64,000 bases of DNA from CBDCWT01 sp965223305 (GTDB taxonomy: Bacteria > Planctomycetota > Planctomycetia > Pirellulales > Pirellulaceae). Numbering within the stretch: position 1 is the stretch's first letter; each line of letters begins with the position of its first letter. Location of the stretch: contig CBDCWT010000088.1 in NCBI GenBank assembly GCA_965223305.1, forward strand, positions 434,001 through 498,000, written 5' to 3'. The notes under the pieces were generated by a model. That model ran no database searches, was not told the origin of the DNA, and saw only the letters and a program-made list of their open reading frames with translations. This document shows positions 18,301-27,115 of the stretch, piece after piece. Position numbers and translations under genes: made by a program.

Positions 18301-18368
18301 AAGCGATGCCCTACCATGCCGTTGCCGACTACCACAATGTTGCTTTGTTCAGATAGAGGTTCGGTCAT
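15327..18368 (-). CDS. nirB: Nitrite reductase large subunit fused to small subunit (NirB-NirD)
   Basis: Cytoplasmic siroheme nitrite reductase reducing nitrite to ammonium. The 1013 residues contain, in order, an FAD/NAD(P)H pyridine-nucleotide reductase domain (VVVGNGMVG at 12-20, AVIGGGLLGLEAA at 154-166), two BFD-type [2Fe-2S] modules (C427-S-C429 with C462/C465; C489 with C524/C527), the nitrite/sulfite reductase ferredoxin-like half domain, the siroheme/[4Fe-4S] motif with C644, C650, C684 and C688, and a C-terminal Rieske-type domain with C915-x-H917 and C939-x-x-H942. The last domain corresponds to NirD, normally a separate protein of about 110 residues. It is last in a four-gene operon, 12 bp after the nitrate reductase gene. 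High confidence in function. Confidence 0.94.
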   Translation of the reverse strand: MTEPLSEQSNIVVVGNGMVGHRFVEKLIEFDEHKRYHIVTFCEEPRAAYDRVGLTSFFAHHDAERLMIARLDWYKDNGVELHIGDRANKIDRKSRVVTSDQGVEIRYGTVVLATGSYPFVPPVDGIRKRGVFVYRTIEDLEKIIAYGKQAKTCAVIGGGLLGLEAAKAAYDLGLETHVIEFAPRLMPRQIDDVGSRILVGKIEQLGVNVHLNKATQEVTGGASVEGIVFADGESLKVDMIIVSAGIRPRDELARECGIDVGERGGVVVNDRLQTSDSEIYAVGEVALHGGQVYGLVAPGYEMATIVARNLTGGDERFTGTDLSTKLKLLGVDVASFGDFDTGPERAAPLIFEDPLGGVYKKLLFDRAGRRLLGGVLIGDASDYGALSVLAKSEDELPCAPGDLLGGSGGTVMALGGADAMSDGAHVCSCNNVSKGAICAAIREQGLTSLDDVKACTTAGTGCGGCIPLMTDVFKAEMLKAGVEVNNHICEHFAYSRQELFDIVKIKGITTFDELMASHGTGNGCEICKPAVTSILASLWNATIIEPEHHTLQDTNDRFLANMQRGGLYSVVPRVPGGEISPDKLIVLGQVAKKYGLYTKITGGQRVDLFGAQLHQLPDIWEELVTAGFESGHAYGKAVRTVKSCVGSTWCRYGVQNSVDFAIRIERRYRGIRAPHKVKFAVSGCVRECAEAQCKDFGLVATENGYSLYVCGNGGAKPRHGDLLVADIDETTAIRYIDRVFMYYIFTADKLTRTATWIEKLEGGIAHLRDVVINDKLGICEELERRMQDLVDSYQCEWTEVIKDPEKRRLFRQFVNTDETELEIEFVDERGQKRPADWPNDVGLPHQVTIPSANGKERPNGKGRTSARDLSNRWVRVGAVSDFPNNGGATIKYGDVQIAVFNFSSRGEWYACQNMCPHKNAFVLSRGIIGSAGNEPKVACPLHKKPFSLKTGECLADRDFSIKVFPVKVVDAEVSLQLPPQDQLDGLLATKLHRVAPVPPKMQGAVTCTGCIQP

Positions 18369-18380
18369 ACATCGTATTCC

Positions 18381-20660
18381 TCAAACGTCATCCCAAGACT
18401 CGGCGCAGCGCACGCGCACGGCGCAGTTCTTGTAGGACGGTTGGCTAGAATAGGGATCGAAGTGGGCGTGGGTAAGTTTGTTTGTTGCGTTGTAGTGCAT
18501 GGGGACGAATACCTGACCTGGTTGAACCGTGGGTGTGACGAAAGCCCTTGCACGGAGGCGGCCTCGCTGCGACTCGACGATCACTTCTTGGTTCGGCCGA
18601 ATTCCCTCGTGACGAGCATCCTGCGGATTGATCTCGACGTAGGCCTGCTGAGGTCCGAGTTGACGGAGAACCGCCGACTTGGCGGTGCGCGTTTGGGTAT
18701 GCCACTGCGCCGCAGTGCCTCGGCCGGTGAGTAGGAGGTAGGGATACCGGTTGTTGGGCGGCTCTGGCATCTCGCGCGGTGACTCAAAGAGAAATCGCGC
18801 CCGGCCATTGGAGTGATAGAACTTACCGTCTTCAAAGAGCCGACGTTGTGTGCGGGCAGTGCCAGTCTTCGTGTCGTGAAGCTGTGACTGGGCGACTTGC
18901 TCCAGAAGTTCTGGAAACGGCCACTGAATCCCGCCGGACTCGGCAATCATTACGTAATCCCGAATGCCGGTGATGTCACATGGCTGGCCGCGAGAAAGTT
19001 CCTTTATTTTGTGGAAGACGGTTTCCGGGTCGGTCCAGTCGGCGAACATGTCGCCACAGCCCCAATGCTCGGCGACTAAGCGAAAGATGGCGAAATCAGC
19101 CAGAGCATGTCCAGGCGCTCGAGCGACCTTCTTGACCAGCCCGATGCGGCGTTCGGAATTGATGAATGTACCAGCCTTCTCGCCCCAGCCCGCCGCGGGT
19201 AAATAGAGGTTGGCACGTTGCGCCGTCTCGGTCGTTGGGTACATGTCTTGAACGACAAGAAAATCCAGTTGGTCGAGAATCTCATGGCATGTGTTCTGAT
19301 TGATCCACGAGTGGGCGGTGTTCGTGCAGATTAGCCACAGGCCCTTAATCTTGTCACGTAAAATGCCCTCGATAATCTCGTTGTATGACCAGCTCGGACG
19401 ATCGGGGATGTAACCCACATCAATGCCAAGGATGTCGGCCACTTCTTGTCGGTTCTTCGTAGCTTCAAAATCTCGCCCACCCAGCAGGTTGGTTGTGTTG
19501 CTGAACAGCCGTGACCCCATCGCGTTGCACTGACCCGTAATCGAATTCGCACCGGTGCCGGGTCGGCCGATGTTCCCCGTCATCAGGGCCAGGTTGATAA
19601 TTGCCTGCGCCGTGCGGACGCCCTCGTAACTTTGGTTGACGCCCATTGTCCACCAGAACGAAACACGATCACCTTCGTGGATTGTCTTGGCAACTTGGTG
19701 TAGGTGTTCGGCGTCGATACCACTGACCGAGGCGACGTGATCGGGTGTGAACTCAGCGACATGTGTTAGAAACTCGGTGAAACCGCTGGTGTGTCTTTCA
19801 ATGTACTGGTGGTCGATCCAGTCTTCACGGACTAGTATGTGCGCGAGACCGTACAGCAGCACCAAATCGGATTTTGGCCGCAGCGCGAGATGCTGCGTAG
19901 CTGCCATTGCAGTCTCGGTCCGACGCGGATCGATAACGATAACCTCTGGCCGGTGTGGATTGTTGAGCACGCGCTGCCACATGATCGGATGGGCGACGCA
20001 CAGGTTCGAGCCGACCAAAACGATCACGTTCGATTGTTCGAAATCCTCGTAGGTGTACGGCGGAGCATCAAAGCCGAAGGCCTGTTTGTAGGCGACAACG
20101 GACGTGGCCATGCATTGGCGAGTGTTGCCGTCGCCATGCACCAAGCCCATGCCGAATTTGGCCAGTGCGCCGAGCAGCGCCATTTCCTCTGTCGTTATCT
20201 GTCCCGTACTCAAGAAGGCGACCGATTCGCTGCCGTAGCGGGCTTGAATCTCTTTGAATCTGCGGCAAAACGTCTTCATCGCCTCGTGCCAACCGACGGT
20301 TTTCAGCTTGCCTCGCCGGTCACGCAGCAGCGGTGTCGTGCCACGATCTGCTGAGTTCAGCGCCGACAACGCCTCCCAACCTTTTGGGCAAGCCATGCCC
20401 AGATTCACCGGGTAGTCGGCGGCCGGGGTGAGGTTGATTGCTTCACCTTGACGTAGATGGATGTTCAGGCTGCAACCCGTCGAGCAAAACCCGCACACCA
20501 TCTGCGTGGTTGCGTCGGGTTGCAATGCGGCGGGAACTCGCCCTAGACCGAACTTGCCCGGTTGGAGCACTAATTCTCGGGTTAGGGGTCCATCCGCCGC
20601 CCTCCAGATCGTGGCTGGGTTGTGGGGCTGCAGGTTGGAGTGTCTGCTGTCCGTACTCAT
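18381..20660 (-). CDS. nasA: Assimilatory nitrate reductase catalytic subunit
   Basis: Molybdopterin oxidoreductase of 759 residues reducing nitrate to nitrite. The N-terminal [4Fe-4S] ligands are C56, C59, C63 and C91 (VCGFCSTGC...MACPKGW). HGDGNTRQCMATSV places C183 where NasA/NapA-type enzymes ligate Mo. Molybdopterin-binding segments include VGSNLCVAHPIMWQRV, VIDPRRTETA, and TMGVNQSYEGVRTAQAIINL; the C-terminal beta-barrel contains LLTGRGTAAQWHTQTRTAKS. No twin-arginine signal is present, so it is cytoplasmic, consistent with assimilation. It lacks the C-terminal BFD domain of some NasA proteins, so electrons probably come from the neighbouring Fe-S/membrane subunit. The start overlaps the upstream stop by 4 bp (ATGA). 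Confidence 0.92.
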   Translation of the reverse strand: MSTDSRHSNLQPHNPATIWRAADGPLTRELVLQPGKFGLGRVPAALQPDATTQMVCGFCSTGCSLNIHLRQGEAINLTPAADYPVNLGMACPKGWEALSALNSADRGTTPLLRDRRGKLKTVGWHEAMKTFCRRFKEIQARYGSESVAFLSTGQITTEEMALLGALAKFGMGLVHGDGNTRQCMATSVVAYKQAFGFDAPPYTYEDFEQSNVIVLVGSNLCVAHPIMWQRVLNNPHRPEVIVIDPRRTETAMAATQHLALRPKSDLVLLYGLAHILVREDWIDHQYIERHTSGFTEFLTHVAEFTPDHVASVSGIDAEHLHQVAKTIHEGDRVSFWWTMGVNQSYEGVRTAQAIINLALMTGNIGRPGTGANSITGQCNAMGSRLFSNTTNLLGGRDFEATKNRQEVADILGIDVGYIPDRPSWSYNEIIEGILRDKIKGLWLICTNTAHSWINQNTCHEILDQLDFLVVQDMYPTTETAQRANLYLPAAGWGEKAGTFINSERRIGLVKKVARAPGHALADFAIFRLVAEHWGCGDMFADWTDPETVFHKIKELSRGQPCDITGIRDYVMIAESGGIQWPFPELLEQVAQSQLHDTKTGTARTQRRLFEDGKFYHSNGRARFLFESPREMPEPPNNRYPYLLLTGRGTAAQWHTQTRTAKSAVLRQLGPQQAYVEINPQDARHEGIRPNQEVIVESQRGRLRARAFVTPTVQPGQVFVPMHYNATNKLTHAHFDPYSSQPSYKNCAVRVRCAESWDDV

Positions 20661-22357
20661 GAGGCAGGGGCTCCAGGCATCTTGGGGGCTGCGGAGGTGA
20701 TGAAGAAGAGATACCTTTCATGGAGTTCGCCGATCGTTAGCAGCACAAGCATCAGCAGCGTCAGGACGCCGACAAACAGGGGATGGTATGAGCCCACGGC
20801 AGTCGTTTCTTCGGCCAGGAGAATGAGCGGCATCACGATGCCTCCCACGATTCCGAAGAAGAACCGCCGCAAGGTCGTCATGCCCAATGCGCCAGTCATC
20901 AGCAATGCGCGGCGTTTGTGTGAGTTGTGCTGCCGGCGCGTGAGGTGAACCAATGCGCTCGCCTCCAACGCCAGCTTCACGGCAACCACAAGCAGCAGTG
21001 TGTGACACAGTGTCCGGCCACATTCAGTCATCACCGCATGTGCCGTCAACTCGCTTGTCGCTCCCGCACCCACGAGCAAGATAAGCAGCGCGGTTGGTTT
21101 ACCGAGGATCAGAGTCGTTAGCAGAAACGTCGCGCTCGTGAGAGGCAGCGTCCAGCACGGACGACGCGTGTCGACGTAGACCATGATCGAACTACAGACA
21201 GCCCACAACCCAGTTACCGATGCACCCACGCCCAGGATTGCCAGCAGAGTGTCCGGGATCGACATATCAAACAGGTCGATGACTGCGCAGCTCACATATG
21301 CTGTGGAAGCCGCGGCAAAAAATCCGAACGCCAGGATTTCACGACTTAGCCAAGATGTACGCCAACCAAGCAGAGCTCGAAACGCATAGAGCGGTCTGCC
21401 TAAGTGAAACACCGACGCTCCAAGCCCTAACAGGCCCAACAGGAGTGCGGCGCACAGATGCAGCCAGCGAACCGATGCGGCAACGTCCTCGTGAAACCAC
21501 GAAAAGTAGGAGTAAATCGCCTGCTCAACGTAGAAAGCGCCTACCGACATCTGTGTTAACACCAGCATGAAGACGAGCGGCAGGTGGGCATGTGACCGCT
21601 GGACCGCGAAGTAATCAGCCGGCAGGGTGTTGTGAGGAAGGGGCCGGCTGACTTTGTAGATCGTGGTGGGAACTGTGTAGCCAGGTTCTGGTGCGGAGGG
21701 AAGAAACTGACTGGCCTCGGCGGCATCGAGGACGGCTTCCTTGTCAACGAGTCGAATGCGGATCGCCTGATTCGGGCAGGCCTGCACGCATGCGGGGGCC
21801 TCCCCGGCCGTTAGTCGCTGATGGCACATATCGCACTTCCGCACGATACCTTTCGATTTGCTATATACCGGTACGTCGTAGGGGCACTTAAGCATGCAGT
21901 ACTGGCAACCGATGCACTGATCGTCCAAATGCCGCACGATGCCGGTGAGAGGGTCCTTCTCGTAGGCCTTGACCGGGCAACCTTCCAAACAAGCGGGTTG
22001 GACACAGTGGTGGCAGGCAGTGGTTACGTGTCGCAGGACCGGCAGCTCGTTCGTGCCGCCGGTCAGTTGACCGACATTGCGCCAAAGCTCAGAGGCTTCC
22101 AACGCGTTGAGCGAGTGGCACGCAGCCACACATGACTTGCACCCGGAACAGGAATCCAGGTCGACTTCAAACGCATACTGTTGTCCTGCCTCCGGCGCAG
22201 AAACTGGGATGAGGTCACGATAGTGCTGCTGGCCTGTGAACGAACCGTTCCTCTCACACGTTTGCGCGAACCGATCGACGGCCGAGAGTGATTGCTGTTC
22301 GTTCAGCAAGCCGCTGAGAAAGCAATCCAATCTCGCTTCCTGCGTCGTTTGCGTCAT
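20657..22357 (-). CDS. Four-cluster ferredoxin fused to DmsC-like membrane anchor
   Basis: Electron-transfer subunit of 566 residues. The N-terminal 220 residues carry four cysteine clusters of the DmsB/NrfC pattern: CSGCKSCVAAC, CHHCVQPACLEGCP, CIGCQYCMLKCPY and CDMCHQ...CVQACP. The C-terminal half has eight or more hydrophobic segments resembling the quinol-oxidising anchor DmsC (LVFMLVLTQMSVGAFYVEQA; FHLGRPLYAFRALLGWRTSW). It should pass electrons from the quinol pool to the adjacent nitrate reductase. ATG 22357 (MTQTTQ) is preferred to an upstream start because it lies ten bases after the transporter's stop. Fusion of B- and C-type subunits in one protein is seen directly; its role in assimilation is inferred from the operon. 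Confidence 0.87.
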   Translation of the reverse strand: MTQTTQEARLDCFLSGLLNEQQSLSAVDRFAQTCERNGSFTGQQHYRDLIPVSAPEAGQQYAFEVDLDSCSGCKSCVAACHSLNALEASELWRNVGQLTGGTNELPVLRHVTTACHHCVQPACLEGCPVKAYEKDPLTGIVRHLDDQCIGCQYCMLKCPYDVPVYSKSKGIVRKCDMCHQRLTAGEAPACVQACPNQAIRIRLVDKEAVLDAAEASQFLPSAPEPGYTVPTTIYKVSRPLPHNTLPADYFAVQRSHAHLPLVFMLVLTQMSVGAFYVEQAIYSYFSWFHEDVAASVRWLHLCAALLLGLLGLGASVFHLGRPLYAFRALLGWRTSWLSREILAFGFFAAASTAYVSCAVIDLFDMSIPDTLLAILGVGASVTGLWAVCSSIMVYVDTRRPCWTLPLTSATFLLTTLILGKPTALLILLVGAGATSELTAHAVMTECGRTLCHTLLLVVAVKLALEASALVHLTRRQHNSHKRRALLMTGALGMTTLRRFFFGIVGGIVMPLILLAEETTAVGSYHPLFVGVLTLLMLVLLTIGELHERYLFFITSAAPKMPGAPAS

Positions 22358-22367
22358 GGCTGGCGTC

Positions 22368-23747
22368 TTACGCGGGCTGAAGGTCGGGTGTCTGCTCGCC
22401 CCGCTTCTCGGCCAATGCTCGCGCATGCTCCCTCCGGGCCGCCGATTCCGCCTCCGGCGAGAAAGTAACGGCGAAGGCGCAGAACGAGCAGGCAGTGACC
22501 AGGCCGCCGAGAATCAACAGTGCGGTTGACCAAGGCATCCCACTTTTGAACAGGAATCCGGCCGCGACGGCTCCGGCGTTGCCGCCGGCTCCAACGATGC
22601 CCGCTACAGCGCCGAGAGCCCTCTTGTTCACGAAGGGCACCACCGAAAAAGTAGCGCCTTCAGACATCTGCACAAACAAGCTGAACAGAACCAATGAAGG
22701 AATCGCCAACAGCAGGATTCTCATCTGCGAAAACAGCATCAAAGCCAGCCCTTCGCAAAACAACGCCATGAACAGAAACATGACGCGCCCCTTGAGTCCC
22801 CACCGCAAGCCAAAGGCATCGCCAAAGACACCACCAAGCGTGCGGGCAAAGATGTTCATCAAACCGAACAGCCCGGCGGCCAACCCAGCGGCTCTCAGCG
22901 CGGTGGCGGCGTTCATTTCTCCGAAGTAATCGAAGTAATCAAGAAAGTACAGAGCGAGCACGTTGTTGATTGTCAGCTCGATGCCGAAGCAGGCGGCATA
23001 TACCGCGAACAGCGCCCACACCCGGTGGTCTTTGCAGGCTGCGAAGAACGCGCCCTGCGAGCTTTTCTTGTCCGGCATCTTTCCCGCAGCGCGAAGATCC
23101 TTGAAGTTGCCCTCCGGCGCATCTTGTGTGAGAAAGAAATACGCGATGCCCGTCAGCAAACAAACCACCCCCGCCACCACCATTGCCAGTCGCCAACTTA
23201 CGGCGTCGCTGAAGTTGAAAGTGGTAATGAACAATGTGAAAACCAGCGGCATCACAAACTGCGTCACCCCGCCTCCCAGGTTGCCCCAGCCGGCGCTGGT
23301 GGCGTTAGCTGTTCCCACGACATTGGGTGCAAACATGATCGACGTGTGGTACTGCGTGATCACGAAAGAAGCTCCGATCATGCCGATCAGCAGTCGCAAA
23401 AGAATGAACGTCCACGGATCCTGCGCCAAGCCGATCAACATCACAGGCAACGAGCCGAGGATCAGTAGCCATGTGTAGGCCAACCGCGGCCCGACGTGAT
23501 CGCAAAGCCAACCGATGAGCAGCCGTGCGACGACAGTCACCGCAACCGACGCGATGATACTCCAGCCTATCTGTGACTGTGTTAGTCCCAGCTCATCGCG
23601 CACCACCCTCATCAAGGGAGCTATGCCGAACCAGGCGAAAAAGCACAGGAAGAACGCGAACCACGACATATGGAACGCTCGAATCTGGGGCATGCCAAAT
23701 TTGAAGAAGTTGCCCCAAAGCGCAGTCGCTTTGTTTTGAACCTCCAT
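22368..23747 (-). CDS. narK: Nitrate/nitrite MFS transporter
   Basis: Major facilitator protein of 459 residues with about 12 membrane segments. MSWFAFFLCFFAWFGIAPLM is the usual first segment of the NNP (NarK/NrtP) family. GWSIIASVAVTVVARLLIGWLCD covers TM2-3 with an RxxxGxxxD loop. Nitrate-signature-like stretches occur at GTANATSAGWGNLGGGVTQ and GAVAGIVGAGGNAGAVAAG, both characteristic of nitrate transporters. ATG 23747 is chosen because GAGGAC precedes it and the N-terminus matches family length. It is the first gene of the operon that continues with the electron-transfer subunit, NasA and NirBD, so it supplies substrate for nitrate assimilation. Confidence 0.92.
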   Translation of the reverse strand: MEVQNKATALWGNFFKFGMPQIRAFHMSWFAFFLCFFAWFGIAPLMRVVRDELGLTQSQIGWSIIASVAVTVVARLLIGWLCDHVGPRLAYTWLLILGSLPVMLIGLAQDPWTFILLRLLIGMIGASFVITQYHTSIMFAPNVVGTANATSAGWGNLGGGVTQFVMPLVFTLFITTFNFSDAVSWRLAMVVAGVVCLLTGIAYFFLTQDAPEGNFKDLRAAGKMPDKKSSQGAFFAACKDHRVWALFAVYAACFGIELTINNVLALYFLDYFDYFGEMNAATALRAAGLAAGLFGLMNIFARTLGGVFGDAFGLRWGLKGRVMFLFMALFCEGLALMLFSQMRILLLAIPSLVLFSLFVQMSEGATFSVVPFVNKRALGAVAGIVGAGGNAGAVAAGFLFKSGMPWSTALLILGGLVTACSFCAFAVTFSPEAESAARREHARALAEKRGEQTPDLQPA

Positions 23748-24238
23748 TGTGTCGTCCTCGGCATTTCTTGGTTTCGCGTTTCGATGCGGAGGGCCGTACG
23801 CGACGCAAGCGCGCAGACTCATCCTGCTTACATGCCAAAGCCCGCCTACAAGGAGGTCGAAAATGGTTCGGAGAGGAACCGTAGGACCTGCGATGTCGAC
23901 GGCGCACGGCGCGCCGCCGTCGATCTCCTTTACTCTCTAGCAACCAACGGTTCGCCATGAGCGAACCTACTCGCTGCACTGCGTCGCAAGCGTCGTGCCA
24001 ACCGGTCATTGGGCTGCTCGAATGTCAACAGAACCTCTTTGCGGAGAGTGAGATGCGACAGATCTCGGGCGGCGCGGTCAGTACCTGTGGGCGAACGTCT
24101 TGCGCAAGTTGCGCGCAAAGGCATGCTTAGATGCGCGTCAAAGAGCCCGCCCCCAGAGTGCTCAGGAAGGTCGTAGCAGATCGCTCGTGCCACGCCGTCG
24201 CTACTGCCTAGCCATCTGACGCTAGCGGAGTGGCCCTA
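23748..24238 (-). promoter_or_regulatory. Leader and promoter region of nitrate operon
   Basis: This 491-bp gap must contain the operon promoter. The only clear structure is an inverted repeat at 23896-23922: TCGACGGCG and CGCCGTCGA separated by nine bases, about 150 bp upstream of narK. It could be an operator or a leader-RNA hairpin. I looked for a sigma-54 -24/-12 pair with correct spacing and did not find one. The distal half, next to the GT2 stop, shows nothing recognisable. Confidence 0.35.
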
Positions 24239-25144
24239 TCAGTCCGCGATCCCGTAACGTACGATGCAATACAGCGCATTGAACGCGTCGCGGACGCCGA
24301 TCTTCTTGCCTTGATCGTAGCCGCGAGCGGAATAGGAAACAGGGATCTCGCTGATTCTAAATCGCCGCCGTGCGATTTTTGCGGTGACTTCGGGCTCGAA
24401 TCCGAAGCGGTTTTGCTGAAGCTTCATGCTGCGAATGACACCTCGCCGGAAGGCTTTGTGGCAGGTCTCCATGTCGGTCAGGCGCAGCCCTGTGAATGCG
24501 TTGGACATTCCAGTGAGCACACGATTTACCATTCGATGGAACAACGAAGGATCTTGGTGCTCGTCGGCCAGGAATCGGGAACCGTAGGCAACGTCGGCTT
24601 CTCCGGTCACCACCGGCTTGATGACCTGCAGAATGTCGGCCGGATCGTACTCGAGGTCCGCATCTTGAACGACGATGATCTCTCCGGTTGCCACCGCAAA
24701 TCCGCTGCGAAGAGCCGCGCCTTTTCCTTCATTCTGATCTTTAAGGATCAGTTGCAACCCGCTGGCGCCCTTGATCGTCTCGAGCCACCCCCGCGTGCCG
24801 TCGCTGCTGCAGTCGTCTACGACGATGATCTCGGTACGGATCGGCAGCGCTTTGAGACGTGCGAGGACGTCCAAGATTGTGGCCCGCTCGTTGTATACCG
24901 GTACGACGATCGAGACCGTCAGGTCGGCGGGGATGTCGTAATCGACTTCCGCCGGCCGCTGTCGCTTGTCTACCGGGAGTAACTTCCAAAGATCATCAAT
25001 CTCGTCCAGCGTCTGCTCGACTCTCTCGGCGGCCGCGTCCGCTGGGACTTCGATCTGTCGGGTGGATTCGACGGCGGCTGCCAGCGGAATCGTAGGCAGT
25101 TCGGCATAGTCGATGGAGTCGTTCAAGCTTGAAGACGGCATCAA
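24239..25144 (-). CDS. Polyprenol-phosphate-type glycosyltransferase 2
   Basis: GT2 enzyme of 301 residues with a DPM1/GtrB-like catalytic domain beginning at about residue 75. SIVVPVYNERATILDVLARL, IIVVDDCSSDGTRGWLE and IIVVQDADLEYDPADI carry the donor-binding Asp residues, and KGAALRSGFAVATGE is also conserved. YGSRFLADE and the C-terminal FGFEPEVTAKIARR, ISEIPVSYSARGYDQGKKIG match the dolichol/undecaprenyl phosphate mannosyl- or glucosyltransferase group. Unlike the gene at 14.2 kb it has no C-terminal membrane helices, so it is probably peripheral. An N-terminal extension of about 70 residues is acidic and has no known domain. It follows the upstream membrane protein by three bases, so they are co-transcribed. 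Confidence 0.85.
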   Translation of the reverse strand: MMPSSSLNDSIDYAELPTIPLAAAVESTRQIEVPADAAAERVEQTLDEIDDLWKLLPVDKRQRPAEVDYDIPADLTVSIVVPVYNERATILDVLARLKALPIRTEIIVVDDCSSDGTRGWLETIKGASGLQLILKDQNEGKGAALRSGFAVATGEIIVVQDADLEYDPADILQVIKPVVTGEADVAYGSRFLADEHQDPSLFHRMVNRVLTGMSNAFTGLRLTDMETCHKAFRRGVIRSMKLQQNRFGFEPEVTAKIARRRFRISEIPVSYSARGYDQGKKIGVRDAFNALYCIVRYGIAD

Positions 25145-25147
25145 GTA

Positions 25148-26923
25148 CTACCTTTCGATGGAGGCGATCAGCTTGTCGGGTGACGTGGTAACAGGTAAGG
25201 CCGGCCAGGTAGCAGTGCCAGATTGCTCTCGGTCGGTGATTTGCCTGAACTCGTGCGCGACGTAGTCGGGATGGTGCGGGTCGTCGTATTGCGATCTCCG
25301 ACCCCAGAGTTGCGAGATGCGGTCCTGATAGAGCAAGACCCAACGTTCCCGATTACGGAACATTACGTTGACCGAATGGGGTTGGCGACGGTTGACGAGA
25401 ACGAGGTTGGGTGAGCCAAATTCGAGCACTCGGCCGTCATCGAAGTCTGGTGAACTGGAACTGCGGTAGCGGGGTTCGAGCTGGCCGAGGAAAAAATCGA
25501 AGTTCATATCGACGACTTCTTGCGGGTAGCAAGTCCGAAAGCGTCCGTCGAAGCTGACGAGAATACCGTCGTCCTCATCGCCTTGGGGTCCGAAGGCGGC
25601 GATCGCATACTGCGCCCAGTTGTAGGTGACCACCATTTTTCCTTGTAACTGCCGGTCTGCGATGTATTGAAAGGCTGCCACGGGATAGTCACCGCGATCG
25701 ACGGGCATATCGTTCAGGCGACCGTAGAGCCGGAACCCCAAGAGAGCAAAAGCAACTGCCAAAACGGCAACAAAGCATCGCCTCGTTCCGCGACTGAAAT
25801 CTTCACCGAGGTTGGTGACGTTTGAGGCGACATTGAATCGGGCCAAAACCGACTCGACGTGGGTCGACATCCAGAATCCAAAAGCGATGGCGAAGAATGG
25901 AATGTGCCTCACGTGTTCGAGCGCCTGCCAGAGCACGATCGCCAACACCGCTAGATGGGTTATGTCCCGTTCGCGTTTGGACAACAGTAGCACGGTGATC
26001 CAGGTGAATAGAATCAGCCAGAACGGCAACATCGTCGTAGAGGTCATGTCGGGTGCGTGCCACTCGAGAATCTCCGGCCGCGGAATCTGCAAAGACTCTA
26101 GCAACCACCACTGCAGTCGAGGCCCGTAAGGATTGACAAGAGTGGCGAGCCCGGCGGCGACGGCCATCATCAGAAAACGACGCAGCAACCCGTAGGCATA
26201 ACGTCCACGAGTCAAGAATGCCTCGACACCGCGCGAGAACAAGTAGACTACAAAGATGCAATACCCGGCGACGAATCCGCCGTGTGTGTTTGCCCAGCAG
26301 AAGAACAACAGCGGCGCTAACCATAGAAAGCGCATGCGTGCCGACGAGTAGCTCAAAGCCACTGTTTCATCCGGCGCGCTTCGAAACCACGGGATGTAGC
26401 AGCGGCCCTCCCAGCCATGAAAGCACCAGCCCAGCAACGCGAGCAGGAGTGCGTAGTAAACGAACGAGAATACTTGAGGACGCATGCTCCAGAAGTAGGT
26501 GAGATTCACCGCGACGAGCAAGGCGACCACGCACAGGCTGACAGGTCCGACCTTGCGGCGCCGGCCGCAACGGGTGATCAGTCCGATCACTGCGACGCCG
26601 AGCAAGCACTTGATCCACAGCATTGGGATCGGGCCGATCGAATCAACACCCAGCGCCAAAAACAGCTCCGCCAGGTTCTCATGGTTGATCCAGCGATAGC
26701 CGTTGGCCGTATAGGAGTAGGTGGTCGTCGGCGCCACGCCCTCCTGTAGAGCGTCTCGGCCATACTGGACGTGACCCCACAGGTCGGGGTCAGCCAGATT
26801 CGGAGACAAGGCGACCGCGCAGGTCAACAGCGTAGCGAGCTGCAAACCCCGGTCGAACCAGCGAAACGAGGCGGGGGTGCGTCCTTCGTAGCTGTTCACA
26901 GTGCCGATACCTTGTCCACGCAT
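25148..26923 (-). CDS. Large polytopic membrane protein, glycosyltransferase-like
   Basis: About 591 residues with ten or so hydrophobic segments followed by a 170-residue hydrophilic C-terminal domain. SPNLADPDLWGHVQYGRD (first external loop, acidic) and YSYTANGYRWINHENLAELF resemble the catalytic loop of polyprenyl-phosphate-dependent transferases. WANTHGGFVAGYCIFVVYL and LRHIPFFAIAFGFW-like segments are typical of a planctomycete group annotated only as hypothetical membrane proteins. The C-terminal part (GKMVVTYNWAQYAIAAFGPQ, ILVSFDGRFRTCYPQE) is probably periplasmic. ATG 26923 is used rather than a longer frame because it lies close to the first membrane helix. Paired with the GT2 gene, it may accept its lipid-linked product. 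Confidence 0.6.
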   Translation of the reverse strand: MRGQGIGTVNSYEGRTPASFRWFDRGLQLATLLTCAVALSPNLADPDLWGHVQYGRDALQEGVAPTTTYSYTANGYRWINHENLAELFLALGVDSIGPIPMLWIKCLLGVAVIGLITRCGRRRKVGPVSLCVVALLVAVNLTYFWSMRPQVFSFVYYALLLALLGWCFHGWEGRCYIPWFRSAPDETVALSYSSARMRFLWLAPLLFFCWANTHGGFVAGYCIFVVYLFSRGVEAFLTRGRYAYGLLRRFLMMAVAAGLATLVNPYGPRLQWWLLESLQIPRPEILEWHAPDMTSTTMLPFWLILFTWITVLLLSKRERDITHLAVLAIVLWQALEHVRHIPFFAIAFGFWMSTHVESVLARFNVASNVTNLGEDFSRGTRRCFVAVLAVAFALLGFRLYGRLNDMPVDRGDYPVAAFQYIADRQLQGKMVVTYNWAQYAIAAFGPQGDEDDGILVSFDGRFRTCYPQEVVDMNFDFFLGQLEPRYRSSSSPDFDDGRVLEFGSPNLVLVNRRQPHSVNVMFRNRERWVLLYQDRISQLWGRRSQYDDPHHPDYVAHEFRQITDREQSGTATWPALPVTTSPDKLIASIER

Positions 26924-27115
26924 GTGGTTGTGAGAGAATGGTCTCAAGAGAATCACCTGCGGCGCTCTCCCAGATGCCTGGACGGGCAAGCGCGTGTTGA
27001 TTCAAGTATACGACACGATATCTACCGCCCAGCAACTCGTTGAATCAGTCGCTGTATTCGGACCAATCGTTGTGACTGGACCGCGGTGTTCCCACCTCCA
27101 ACCCCAGGCCGACCC

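Noticed and set aside
23896..23922. Nitrate-operon inverted repeat as a sigma-54 or NtrC site
   Set aside because: No -24/-12 element with correct spacing was found, and the repeat does not match a known NtrC or ANTAR target; kept only as an unspecified structure.
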